The position numbers were made by a program, and so were the translations under genes. Shown here piece after piece: positions 45,381-54,631 of a DNA stretch of 64,000 nt (its first letter is position 1; each line of letters starts with the position of its first letter). Below the pieces are notes generated by a model. The model searched no databases. It was not told the DNA's origin and saw nothing but the letters and a program-made list of their open reading frames with translations. The stretch covers positions 18,236 through 82,235 of the forward strand of contig CALHPK010000009.1 of NCBI GenBank assembly GCA_938036315.1, written 5' to 3'. This DNA is from an uncultured bacterium (GTDB lineage: Bacteria > Calescibacteriota > Calescibacteriia > Calescibacteriales > Calescibacteriaceae).

Positions 45381-46538
45381 TTATCTACCTTCGCTTTGCT
45401 TTACTATCTCGAGAAGTTTTTTTGATATCTCTTCTGAGGATTTACCGACTTTGAGCCTTGGTTCTCCTCCAATATATATTATAGCTGAAGAACCCCCACC
45501 AACAACCCCAAAATCGGCTATGTATGACTCCCCTGGACCATTGACAACGCACCCCATCACAGCAACAGAGGATTTCAAACCAAGCCTTATTACCTCTTTC
45601 TCTACTTCTTCTGCTATTTTCATTACATCAATCTGAGTTCTCGCACAGGTTGGACAGGCAACAACCTTACCCTCCTCATCTCTCAGACCCAATGATTCAA
45701 GAATCCTCTTCCCAACTATTACTTCCTCAACCGCTGGAGCAGCGAGCGAGACTCTTATTGTGTCTCCAACACCAAGCCAAAGCAGAATACCAATAGCAAC
45801 TGCAGACCTTGCAGTCCCAGAAATTCGAGTCCCAGCTTCTGTAACACCAATATGCAGAGGGTAATCACTAATCGAAGAAAAAATAAGGTATGCACAAATC
45901 GTGTCATAGGCAGATGATGACTTGAGTGAAACTTTCATGTTGTAGTATCCCATATTCTCTATGAGCTTAACATTAAAAAGTGCACTCTCACATAGAGCCT
46001 GTGGAGTTGGCCTACCATATTTTTTAAGTATCGGCTTTTCCAAAGAACCCACATTCACTCCAACCCTTATAGGGATATTTTTCTTTTTAGCAAGATCTAC
46101 TATCCTCTCAAGATAATCGATTCCGATGACCTTTATATTCCCCGGATTTATCCTTATACAATCTGCAAGGTTATCTTCTAAAACTTTTATAGCCGGCTTT
46201 GGACCAAAATGTATGTCTGCAACGATAGGAATTTTGACCTTGTCCCTTATCTTTGAAAGTGATATCGCAGATTTTTCATCAGGTACAGATATCCTCACTA
46301 TATCTGCTCCCACATCTTCGATCTCTTTTACTTCTTTCAAAAGTGCATCTGTATCTTCGGTTGGATTTTTGGTCATAGTCTGGACTGAAATCGGAGCATC
46401 TCCCCCGACCTGAACTTTACCAACATTTATCTTCCTTGTTTTTCTTCTCTGAAAACGCCTTACGCTCAAGCTAGCGGATCTTACTAACTCTTCGACTTCC
46501 TCGAATATTTCATTTTCTGATTTTGATACAAGTCCCAT
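45381..46538 (-). CDS. ispG: 4-hydroxy-3-methylbut-2-enyl diphosphate synthase
   Basis: IspG (GcpE) converts MEcPP to HMBPP with a [4Fe-4S] cluster. The 385 residues include VGGDAPISVQTMTKNPTEDT, VADIHFGPKPAI and RINPGNI in the TIM barrel. The C-terminal cluster cysteines are in ACPTCARTQID and MGCVVNGPGES. It lacks the long insert of plant-type enzymes. Its product is the substrate of IspH, encoded at 25 kb. It follows sufS on the same strand; SufS could supply sulfur for its cluster. Confidence 0.95.
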   Translation of the reverse strand: MGLVSKSENEIFEEVEELVRSASLSVRRFQRRKTRKINVGKVQVGGDAPISVQTMTKNPTEDTDALLKEVKEIEDVGADIVRISVPDEKSAISLSKIRDKVKIPIVADIHFGPKPAIKVLEDNLADCIRINPGNIKVIGIDYLERIVDLAKKKNIPIRVGVNVGSLEKPILKKYGRPTPQALCESALFNVKLIENMGYYNMKVSLKSSSAYDTICAYLIFSSISDYPLHIGVTEAGTRISGTARSAVAIGILLWLGVGDTIRVSLAAPAVEEVIVGKRILESLGLRDEEGKVVACPTCARTQIDVMKIAEEVEKEVIRLGLKSSVAVMGCVVNGPGESYIADFGVVGGGSSAIIYIGGEPRLKVGKSSEEISKKLLEIVKQSEGR

Positions 46539-46583
46539 CTATTCTATTTATGTTAGCAATCGTGAAGATTAATCTTGTTGTTT

Positions 46584-47813
46584 TCAAGAAAAGATAGAAA
46601 TAGCTTTTTTAAGAACTTCCAAAAAGTGAGTTATTTCATCTTCAGTATTGTATATGTAGAATGAGATTCTAACACTGTTTTCTATTTTAAGCCTGTTCAT
46701 AAGAGGTTGTGCACAATGGTGACCAGATCTCACGGCAATACCGTATCTATTCAGGAAATCTGCTATATCGTGGGGATGAACTCCTTCGACATTGAAGGAT
46801 ATAATTCCAACGAAGTTGTCTCCTGATGGTTCAACATAAAGCCTGACCTTATTTATTTTCTTCAATTCTTCAAATGTAATGCTAAGAAGCTTCTGCTCGT
46901 GCTCAATTAAGCATTCTTCATCAATAAAAGTGAGATAATCTATGGCTGCGCCTAGTCCTATTCCACCTGCTATATTTGGAGTTCCAGCCTCAAACTTGAA
47001 TGGCAGTTCATTCCAATCAGCCCCTTCCAATGAAACTTTAGATATCATATCACCACCGTACATAAATGGCTGAATTGTCTCGAGAATTTCTTTCTTACCC
47101 CACAGAAAACCGGTTCCTGGTGGTCCAAGCATCTTGTGGCCTGATGCAAATATAAAATCACATCCGATTTCCTGAACATTTATTCTTCTATGTGGGAGGA
47201 GCTGGGCACAATCGACTATAACCAATATATCAGGCTTTATCCTTTTGGCATCCCTTACTATCTTTTTAATATTGGGCATATATCCGGTAACATTGGAAGC
47301 TCCGGTTATGGTCAATATTTTCGTCCTTGAATTTATATACTCAAAAAGCTGATCCTCCTTTAATGTTCCATCTTCATTTATATCAACAAATAAAAGCTCT
47401 GACCCTTTGTATCTTGCTACAAACTGCCACGGGACAATATTTGAGTGATGTTCCATAACTGTAGTAATTATTCTATCACCCTTCGAAATAAGATGAAGTC
47501 CGAGTGAATAGGCAAGAAGGTTAACCGCTTCCGTAGCATTTTTTGTAAAAATTATTTCCCTCCAGCTCCCTGCCGAAATATAACTCGAAACTTTCTGATG
47601 AGACTCTATGTACTTTTCTGTTGCTTCATAAGATAGAGTATGAACAGCTCTATGAACATTTCCCGAAAAGCGCATCATATAATCATCAACCGCCTTTATA
47701 ACCTGAATAGGTTTTAATGAAGTCGCAGCACTATCAAAGTAGACCAAAGGATATCCATCTATCTTTCTCTCAAATATGGGGAAATCTCTCCTTATAACTT
47801 TGGGATCAAACAT
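46584..47813 (-). CDS. sufS: Cysteine desulfurase, SufS type
   Basis: This PLP enzyme takes sulfur from cysteine for Fe-S cluster assembly. From the ATG at 47813 it has 409 residues. The PLP lysine is in ASGHKMLGPPGTGFLWG, the active Cys is in VRSGHHCAQPLM, and the start FDPKVIRRDFPIFERKIDG...YFDSAATSLKP is typical of SufS. A TTG at 47822 has a GAGG seven bases upstream and could be the true start. No sufBCDU is adjacent. It is followed by ispG after 45 bp. Confidence 0.93.
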   Translation of the reverse strand: MFDPKVIRRDFPIFERKIDGYPLVYFDSAATSLKPIQVIKAVDDYMMRFSGNVHRAVHTLSYEATEKYIESHQKVSSYISAGSWREIIFTKNATEAVNLLAYSLGLHLISKGDRIITTVMEHHSNIVPWQFVARYKGSELLFVDINEDGTLKEDQLFEYINSRTKILTITGASNVTGYMPNIKKIVRDAKRIKPDILVIVDCAQLLPHRRINVQEIGCDFIFASGHKMLGPPGTGFLWGKKEILETIQPFMYGGDMISKVSLEGADWNELPFKFEAGTPNIAGGIGLGAAIDYLTFIDEECLIEHEQKLLSITFEELKKINKVRLYVEPSGDNFVGIISFNVEGVHPHDIADFLNRYGIAVRSGHHCAQPLMNRLKIENSVRISFYIYNTEDEITHFLEVLKKAISIFS

Positions 47814-47989
47814 AACTACCAAATAGTAACCTCAAAATGCAAATTAAATTTAAATTTGATCCTTAATATCATAAGAGAATTTCATAAAACTTCAAGAACT
47901 TCTGAATATTATAGATCTGCCAATCTGAACACTTCCAAAATTTCTGCCGAGGCAATATAAAAATAAGAAAAACAGTATATTTTAAAAGT

Positions 47990-49699
47990 ATGGAGAGGGA
48001 AAAGAAAAAAAATGATTCGAAGACAAAAATACAAAAGCAAGAAGATATAAGACAAATCTTTGAAGACTTTTGGGAATGGTATTTGAAAGAAAATCCAATT
48101 CACGCAACACTTATAGGGGATGAAAGATATGATGATAAGCTACCGGATATATCCCGCTCCCACAAAGACGAGCTAAAAAGTAAACTTAAAGAGTTCAAAG
48201 CAAAAATTAAAAAGTTCCGGAGAATACCGGAGCAAGAAAAAGTAAATAAGGAAGTCCTCATATGGTATCTTGATGATTCCCTCGAATACTTAGAGCAGGA
48301 CATAGAAGATTTTCAGATAGATCATATAAGTGGTAATCATCTTATGATCTTTGAAATTGCTAACTTTCAAAAGATCGATACAAAAGAAAGATTTGAAAAT
48401 TTCATCGAAAGAATAAGAAAGTTCCCAAAGTTAATGGATGATTATATTGAAAACCTGCGAATTGGGATAGAAAGGAAAAGAACCCAATTTCGCATCCCAG
48501 TTCAAAGATGCATAAAACAGTGTGAGAACATATTATCAAAAAATGATGAGGAGCTACCTCTGTGGAGAATCGCAAAAATGGCTCCAGCTGAAGAGACGGA
48601 ATATCGATCCAGAATTCTGAAATCTACAATAAATGAAAGCTTAAAACCCGCAATTAATAAATTTTTAGAATTCCTGAAGATTTATAATCCAAGGGAAAAA
48701 GAAGGAATTTCATCTATCCCTCAAGGTGAGGAGAATTATTTGTTTCTTATCAAGCATCACACAACGCTAAAACTTTCCCCAGAAGAAATACATCGCACTG
48801 GCCTTGAAGAGCTTAGGGAAATTCAGGAACAGGTGAAAAAACTTGCTCCCAAAATTAACCCCGAAGCAAAAACAATAAAAGAACTTATGGATAGTGTGAG
48901 AAGGGATAAAAAGAATTTCTTTTCATCAAAAGATGAGATTGTAAAAACATATGAAAAGACAGTAGAGCAGATATATGGCAAGCTTGAGCATTTCTTTGGG
49001 AAGTTACCAAAAAGTAAGGTAATCGTCAAACCAGTTGAGGAGTATCTTGAAAAGGATGCGGTGGGGGCATTTTACTATAGACCATCTGCAAATGGAGATC
49101 GCCCTGGAATCTTCTATATAAATACATATATGCCAGAACAGAGACCAAAATATGAAATCATCGCACTTGCAGTCCATGAGGCAGTACCCGGACATCACCT
49201 GCAGATAGCATTAGCACAGGAGTTGGATCTCCCACAATTCAGAAGATATATAGACTGGGATGCATTTACTGAAGGCTGGGGTCTATATGCTGAAAGAGTC
49301 GCAGACGAAATGGATCTTTATCAAGAACCCATATACAAACTCGGAATGTTCACAATGCAGGCCTGGCGCGCAATAAGACTAGTGGTAGATACAGGACTTC
49401 ACCACTTCGGATGGTCAAGAGAAAAAGCAATAGAATTCTTCTCGGAAAATGCAGGCTTGGAAGATATAGAGGTCATAAACGAAGTCGATAGATATATCAT
49501 ATGGCCAGCTCAAGCACTTGCATATATGATAGGTATGAAAAAAATTCTCGAGTTGAGAGCCTTTGCACAAAAAAAACTCAAAGATAAATTTTCCCTAAAA
49601 TTATTCCACGATACAATACTATCAGAAGGCGGTATACCACTCGAAATACTTGATAAAACTTTCAAAAGAAAAATGAAATCTATCATTTCTATAAAATGA
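47990..49699 (+). CDS. DUF885 family putative metallopeptidase
   Basis: A 569-residue protein of the DUF885 family, distantly related to M2/M3-type zinc peptidases. The metal motif is HEAVPGHHLQ at about 396-405, and a second conserved acidic motif EGWGLYAE lies at 428-435. No signal peptide is seen, so it is probably cytoplasmic. It may act on oligopeptides, but no substrate is known for most members. The stop overlaps the metG start as ATGA, so the two are translationally coupled. Confidence 0.88.
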   Translation: MEREKKKNDSKTKIQKQEDIRQIFEDFWEWYLKENPIHATLIGDERYDDKLPDISRSHKDELKSKLKEFKAKIKKFRRIPEQEKVNKEVLIWYLDDSLEYLEQDIEDFQIDHISGNHLMIFEIANFQKIDTKERFENFIERIRKFPKLMDDYIENLRIGIERKRTQFRIPVQRCIKQCENILSKNDEELPLWRIAKMAPAEETEYRSRILKSTINESLKPAINKFLEFLKIYNPREKEGISSIPQGEENYLFLIKHHTTLKLSPEEIHRTGLEELREIQEQVKKLAPKINPEAKTIKELMDSVRRDKKNFFSSKDEIVKTYEKTVEQIYGKLEHFFGKLPKSKVIVKPVEEYLEKDAVGAFYYRPSANGDRPGIFYINTYMPEQRPKYEIIALAVHEAVPGHHLQIALAQELDLPQFRRYIDWDAFTEGWGLYAERVADEMDLYQEPIYKLGMFTMQAWRAIRLVVDTGLHHFGWSREKAIEFFSENAGLEDIEVINEVDRYIIWPAQALAYMIGMKKILELRAFAQKKLKDKFSLKLFHDTILSEGGIPLEILDKTFKRKMKSIISIK

Positions 49700-51192
49700 A
49701 ATTCTACATAACTACACCAATCTACTATGTAAACGATAAACCTCACATAGGACACGCATACACAACAATAGCAGCTGATATTCTGGCAAGATTTAAAAGA
49801 TTAATGGGCTACAATGTCTTTTTCTTGACTGGAACTGACGAACATGGCAAAAAGATAGAAAAAGCAGCCGAAGAACTTAAAATATCCCCAAAAGAACTCG
49901 CAGATAAAAATCATATAATCTTCAAAGAACTCTGGGAAAAGCTTGATATCTCATATTCAAAGTTCATAAGAACTACAGATCCAGAACACCAAGAAGCTGT
50001 AAAAGTATTCTGGACAAAAATGGTCTCATCAGGCACCGTGTACAAAGGAAAATATGTAGGATGGTATTGCATACACTGTGAGTCTTTCTTTCCAAGTTCA
50101 CAAGTCAAAGATGGAAAATGTCCATCCTGCGGAAGAGCAGTCGATATACTTGAAGAAGAAAGTTACTTTTTCTCCGTGAAAAAATTCAAAGAAAAACTAT
50201 CCAAATATATTGAAACATCCAATTTCATAAGACCCGAATTCAGGAAAGCTGAAGTTCTTAATGCTCTGAAAGAGATTGATGATATCTCTATATCAAGAAG
50301 CAGAGAAAGGGTCTCCTGGGGCATCCCTGTTCCCGGCGACGACAAGTTTGTAATATATGTATGGGTTGATGCTTTGATAAACTATGTCTCAGCATTGGGA
50401 TACCCCAATGGAGATAAAATGTCATTTTGGCCAGCCGATGTACATTTTATCGGGAAAGATATATTGAAATTCCACGCAATATACTGGCCAATGTTTCTTG
50501 AAGCGGTAGGACTTGAACCTCCAAAAACTATCTTCTCACACGGATGGTGGCGCGTAGAGGGTAAAAAGATGTCAAAATCACTCAAAAATGTAGTTGATCC
50601 TTTCGAGATTGCAAAACTTTTCGGATCAGATACCCTGCGGTTCTTTATGTTCAGAGAAATTCCATTTGGCAGAGATGGTGATTTCTCAGAGGAGGCAATA
50701 AGAAAAAGATACGAAAGTAATCTGGCAAAGGATTTCGGAAATCTTTTACTCAGAGTCTCAAAATTTGCCGAAAACAATTTCCCTGAAGGCGTCAGAAAGA
50801 ACTTCCCATCATCCAATACAGAACTTGAAACTGCATTCGATCTGTGGATGGAAAAAATGGAAAATATAGATTATTTTTCTGCCTTAGATGTAATTTGGAA
50901 TCTTGTAAATTTAGCTAATAAATTGATGGATCAGAAAAGTCCGTGGAATCTTATAAAGCATGATAGAGAAAAAGCGGAACAAGTCATATATGAATTAGCT
51001 CACATCATAAAGGTAATAATATTTATGCTTTACCCGTTTTGTGTCTCGACTTGCAGGAAGGTGTCTCACAACTTTGGTATCCAGTGGCTACTTGATGAAT
51101 CCAGTCCTAAAGATAAAAAAGACGTTCTGGGCTTTCAAGAAAAATTCAAAATATCAAGCACAGGAGTTCTGTTCCCGAAAATCGAAGGTTGA
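49696..51192 (+). CDS. metG: Methionyl-tRNA synthetase
   Basis: Class I aminoacyl-tRNA synthetase charging tRNA-Met. HIGH-type motif HIGH at residues 17-20, zinc knuckle CIHCESFFPSS...CPSCG, WVDALINYVSALG, and KMSKS in GKKMSKSLKNVV. At 498 residues it is the short form without the C-terminal tRNA-binding dimerisation domain. The ATG overlaps the upstream stop by four bases. Its 3' end overlaps the convergent phospholipase-like gene by 58 bp, both reading frames being used. Confidence 0.95.
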   Translation: MKFYITTPIYYVNDKPHIGHAYTTIAADILARFKRLMGYNVFFLTGTDEHGKKIEKAAEELKISPKELADKNHIIFKELWEKLDISYSKFIRTTDPEHQEAVKVFWTKMVSSGTVYKGKYVGWYCIHCESFFPSSQVKDGKCPSCGRAVDILEEESYFFSVKKFKEKLSKYIETSNFIRPEFRKAEVLNALKEIDDISISRSRERVSWGIPVPGDDKFVIYVWVDALINYVSALGYPNGDKMSFWPADVHFIGKDILKFHAIYWPMFLEAVGLEPPKTIFSHGWWRVEGKKMSKSLKNVVDPFEIAKLFGSDTLRFFMFREIPFGRDGDFSEEAIRKRYESNLAKDFGNLLLRVSKFAENNFPEGVRKNFPSSNTELETAFDLWMEKMENIDYFSALDVIWNLVNLANKLMDQKSPWNLIKHDREKAEQVIYELAHIIKVIIFMLYPFCVSTCRKVSHNFGIQWLLDESSPKDKKDVLGFQEKFKISSTGVLFPKIEG

Positions 51193-52130
51193 AACTGCCT
51201 CAAAGCGGTAAAGTATCTATCACATGACACTTCTTTCTCCCTTCTTCGCACCTTGACCACAGATTTTCTAAGCTCTTCAGCGATACAAATAGGTTCAATA
51301 CCAGTTGGATCAAATTCTAAAATTCGAGATTTTGTGAATTCAGATAAAAACCTCTCGGAAAGCCTAACACTTAACTCAAGGTATTTATGAATAACAGAAG
51401 AAAATATATTATTCCCATTTCTAATGCGCAATTTCATCTTTGATCTTATAAACTCCTTCATTATATTAATCTTTAAGGTAGAAAGATATATCTTGACATT
51501 GGCTTTCGCTGAAGATATCAGAGTACCGGTTATATTCTCTTCCAAAAACTCTGTGCATTCTCTAACTTCTGGAGAACTCTGAATAAATTTTATTTTCTTC
51601 CATATCTCAAGTGGAACTAATTTCTCCGCCTCAAGCTCTATCTTCACATGAAAAAACTTAGAATTGTGTTGCAATCTCTTATTTTCTGTAAAGACTTCTG
51701 CTAGCATAATCTCTGGTATCATAAAATTATGGGCAACAATATCATGTGAAAGATGATTCATATACCCAACCATAAAAGCTCTTACTTTATCAGTTCTGCA
51801 CCTATCAAAAATAGACAGAACATACGAAAAATTATGCGGATGTATTTTCCAATTAGATAGATTTTTACCTATCACTATATCTGCCAAAATATTACCCCAT
51901 AAAAACTGAATCTGAAAATTTGATATAAGTTTTGAAAGTATTCCATCTACTGATCCCAGCAATACAGAGTTGGCCATTAGCGTATGAGCTCCCGGACCCC
52001 ATGCAAAAAGCTCCTGTTCAAAAGGAAATAAAGATAAAAATAAAAAAACAAGAACGAATACAAAAAAATCAATGTGTGAATTTTTCACAATACTGTAATA
52101 AGCTCTCATATCACCATACAATAAATTCAT
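51135..52130 (-). CDS. Zinc-dependent phospholipase C family protein
   Basis: A 331-residue exported protein with an N-terminal hydrophobic segment (about 20-42). The mature part starts FAWGPGAHTLMA, the Trp1 and first His of the zinc-dependent phospholipase C / S1-P1 nuclease-like fold, and continues with GNILADIVIGKN and YMNHLSHDIVAHNF, which supply further metal ligands. Homologues are often uncharacterised, so phospholipase activity is not certain. ATG at 52109 is an alternative start. The last 19 codons are antisense to the end of metG. Confidence 0.8.
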   Translation of the reverse strand: MNLLYGDMRAYYSIVKNSHIDFFVFVLVFLFLSLFPFEQELFAWGPGAHTLMANSVLLGSVDGILSKLISNFQIQFLWGNILADIVIGKNLSNWKIHPHNFSYVLSIFDRCRTDKVRAFMVGYMNHLSHDIVAHNFMIPEIMLAEVFTENKRLQHNSKFFHVKIELEAEKLVPLEIWKKIKFIQSSPEVRECTEFLEENITGTLISSAKANVKIYLSTLKINIMKEFIRSKMKLRIRNGNNIFSSVIHKYLELSVRLSERFLSEFTKSRILEFDPTGIEPICIAEELRKSVVKVRRREKEVSCDRYFTALRQFQPSIFGNRTPVLDILNFS

Positions 52131-52204
52131 CAGCAGTTGATGAAGAAATTATTTTTACCAAAAAATTAATAAAATAAACTGAAATTTTTCGGCTCAGTTT
52201 CCAT

Positions 52205-52963
52205 CTACAGTGAAATTCTGATAGGAGTCAAATACGATTGATAAGCAACAAGCATATCATTAGCAAGCTTTAGGGATAAAACCTTAGATATCAATTTATT
52301 GACCGGTGATATTCCCTTCAGAATAGGATAGCTCAGATTTATCAGCTTATACAGAGGAACATTGGGATAGAATCTTATCCATCTTCTTTCTATAATTGTC
52401 TTAATAGCATCTGAAAGCAATGTTAGAAACAATGGAAGATTCTTCGCCTCAGATGAGCCTTCATATGCATCTTTTATAGCCTTGAAAAACATTATGTTTG
52501 CAACTTTTATTGCTCCAAGAGAACCGGCTAATCTTTTCTGCTTGATCACATCTAAAGCAAGCTCATATGCTCCTTTAAGATTATCAATAAAAAGTAGGCT
52601 AGCCATCCTGCTCGACCACTCCTCTGTGGGATCTAAAATAGTAAGTTCAGTAAATACTCCGTCTTCCTCTCTCTCAAAGCACGCCCAGATAACCCTATCC
52701 TCCCTTGAAGATAGTATTATAGTGAACAAGTTTCCAGAAACAAACCGTGAGATCTTGAATGCTTTCATAGCTTGGTAGACTAATCTTACATCTATAAAGA
52801 TATTCACAAAGAATGGATGATACAGTATCTCATCCCCCTGAAGCTTTTCCCCTCTTTTGATCTTAGAACATTTTTGAACAAGCTCTACCCATGGTCTTTT
52901 AAAAGCCAAACCCGCCCAACTTTTTATATCTCTTTCCTCAGGTGTCAACACTACCTCGCCCAT
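52205..52963 (-). CDS. Protein of unknown function
   Basis: 252 residues from the ATG at 52963 (TTG at 52981 is possible). I do not recognise a family. The sequence begins MGEVVLTPEERDIKSWAG, has mixed alpha/beta character, a tract LSSREDRVIWACFEREEDG, and a hydrophobic C-terminal third without clear membrane helices. Base composition and codon use match neighbours. It shares a 54-bp spacer with the divergent yraN gene. Confidence 0.7.
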   Translation of the reverse strand: MGEVVLTPEERDIKSWAGLAFKRPWVELVQKCSKIKRGEKLQGDEILYHPFFVNIFIDVRLVYQAMKAFKISRFVSGNLFTIILSSREDRVIWACFEREEDGVFTELTILDPTEEWSSRMASLLFIDNLKGAYELALDVIKQKRLAGSLGAIKVANIMFFKAIKDAYEGSSEAKNLPLFLTLLSDAIKTIIERRWIRFYPNVPLYKLINLSYPILKGISPVNKLISKVLSLKLANDMLVAYQSYLTPIRISL

Positions 52964-53017
52964 ACTCAAAATCTTAAGCAAAGGTTCTTATCTATCAAAA
53001 ATCCACAAATTTTTATC

Positions 53018-53392
53018 ATGAAGCACAATGTCGGAAAGCTCGGAGAATCAATAGCTAAAGAATACCTAAGATCGAAAGGATACAAAATCTTAGAGACAAA
53101 TTGGAGATACAGGGGAGGAGAAATAGATATAATAGCTATATCGCCAGAAGGAATCCTATCATTCATCGAGGTTAAAACAAGGAGAACCGAAGATTTCGGT
53201 CTACCAGAAGAAAGTATAGACTACAGGAAAGCGAAAAAAATACTAAGTGGAGCACAACTTTTCCTGCACGACAAAGGATTTTCAGAATCGCAAATTGAAA
53301 TAAGCTTTGATGTCATATCTATAACAATCTCCCCAGATGGAAACTTCAACATCAACCATATCAAAAATGCCTTCTCTGAATCTGACATCTGA
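53018..53392 (+). CDS. YraN/UPF0102 endonuclease-like protein
   Basis: A 124-residue member of the UPF0102 family, which has a restriction-endonuclease-like fold. Hallmarks are GKLGESIAKEYLRSKGYKIL, NWRYRGGEIDIIA and FIEVKTRR, giving the E-x-D-ExK pattern. The cellular role is not settled; it is often linked to Holliday-junction or DNA processing proteins. A longer frame from 52817 would overlap the divergent gene, so the ATG at 53018 was taken. Confidence 0.88.
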   Translation: MKHNVGKLGESIAKEYLRSKGYKILETNWRYRGGEIDIIAISPEGILSFIEVKTRRTEDFGLPEESIDYRKAKKILSGAQLFLHDKGFSESQIEISFDVISITISPDGNFNINHIKNAFSESDI

Positions 53393-53455
53393 CATAAAAT
53401 ACTTTCAATAACTGTAAAACAGGAAAAATAAAACAAATTAAGATAAATTGATCTG

Positions 53456-54022
53456 ATGGTAAGCCAGCTAAAAATAACCTCCGCTTTTAAAGAGTGGAAC
53501 TCGGTGGTTGAAGCCTTAGGGCACGGAGAACAAATTATTATCTTGAGAAAAGGCGGAATAATCGAAGATGAAGGATATTTTTACCCAAAAGAGAAGCATT
53601 TTTTGCTTTTCCCGACACAAACTCATGAGAGGAAAGAACTTCTCAAAAAGGTTTATCCGAACGAAAGTGTAATCGATGGAAGTGTGCTTATAAAATACTG
53701 GGCTGAAACTAAATGGGCAGGACAGATATTCAGTGAAGCAGAAATCAAAGCACTTGACCCATATCACATATGGAAAGAGGAGGTAGTACTTGAGAGATTC
53801 CACAGATGGAACGAGGATAAGGTATGGTGCCTGGTGGTCAGAGTTTACAAGTTTAAAAACCCTATCAGAATAGAACTAATTCCAGATTACGCCGGATGTA
53901 AATCTTGGATAAACATAATAGAAGAAGTTCCAGTAAGAGATTCTGAACCAGTAATTGGAGATTCAGAATTTGAAAAGAATTTCAACAATATATCTAAAAT
54001 CTGCAGATTTATACCTTTGTAG
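53456..54022 (+). CDS. DUF1802 family protein
   Basis: 188 residues starting LKITSAFKEWNSVVEALGHG, followed by QIIILRKGGIIEDEG and FLLFPTQTHERKEL, the pattern of DUF1802. Function of the family is unknown; it is often compact and cytoplasmic. ATG at 53456. Its end overlaps the convergent pgsA by 14 bp. Confidence 0.8.
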   Translation: MVSQLKITSAFKEWNSVVEALGHGEQIIILRKGGIIEDEGYFYPKEKHFLLFPTQTHERKELLKKVYPNESVIDGSVLIKYWAETKWAGQIFSEAEIKALDPYHIWKEEVVLERFHRWNEDKVWCLVVRVYKFKNPIRIELIPDYAGCKSWINIIEEVPVRDSEPVIGDSEFEKNFNNISKICRFIPL

Positions 54023-54551
54023 TAGATCTAATATTTTTCAGATATTGAGAAATGTACTGAGCTCCACTCACCACCGCTAGTATGAATGCCACAAGTAAAG
54101 ATACATCTCCCAGAAAGCTTGCAGAAATTCCGAAGTACTCGTCACGAAGTATATAAGAACCAACCGCAAAATTTTCTGCAAATGTTTTCAATTTAGCTGA
54201 AAATGAACTTGGAATGTGAAACGAATGCCTCTCAGCGGATATGCGTAACCCAAGTACCACAATTTCTCTTATGACTATAACAATAGATGGAATGAGAGGT
54301 ACGTCTTGCAATTTCATAAGTGTAATCAGAGTTGGTATAAAAAGAACTTTATCCGCAAGTGGATCAAAGATATCACCATCTAAAGATTTTTCCTTTGATC
54401 TTCTCGATAATAAGCCATCTATGATATCGGTTAGTGCGAAAGCTACATACAGAAAAAAGATGAAAACTCTGCTAAATCCAGAAATCATAAGGACAGGCAC
54501 AATGCATCCCCCAAATCCTCTCAGTATTGTAAAAAAATTCTCAACTTTCAT
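54009..54551 (-). CDS. pgsA: CDP-alcohol phosphatidyltransferase (PgsA-like)
   Basis: A membrane enzyme joining a CDP-diacylglycerol lipid to an alcohol; PgsA makes phosphatidylglycerol phosphate. 180 residues with about five hydrophobic segments. The CDP-alcohol motif is D42-x2-D45-G46-x2-S49-R50-x8-G59-x3-D63-x3-D67, with Ser in place of the usual Ala at 49. The preceding NFFTILR replaces the classic N-terminal NxxT start. The alcohol is probably glycerol phosphate but this is not proven by sequence. Confidence 0.85.
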   Translation of the reverse strand: MKVENFFTILRGFGGCIVPVLMISGFSRVFIFFLYVAFALTDIIDGLLSRRSKEKSLDGDIFDPLADKVLFIPTLITLMKLQDVPLIPSIVIVIREIVVLGLRISAERHSFHIPSSFSAKLKTFAENFAVGSYILRDEYFGISASFLGDVSLLVAFILAVVSGAQYISQYLKNIRSTTKV

Positions 54552-54631
54552 CGCAAAGAATGATAATTAATTAATGAAAAAAAGATATTCTAAGTAACGG
54601 AATTCTGTCAAATTCTATAGTCAGCTTTTAG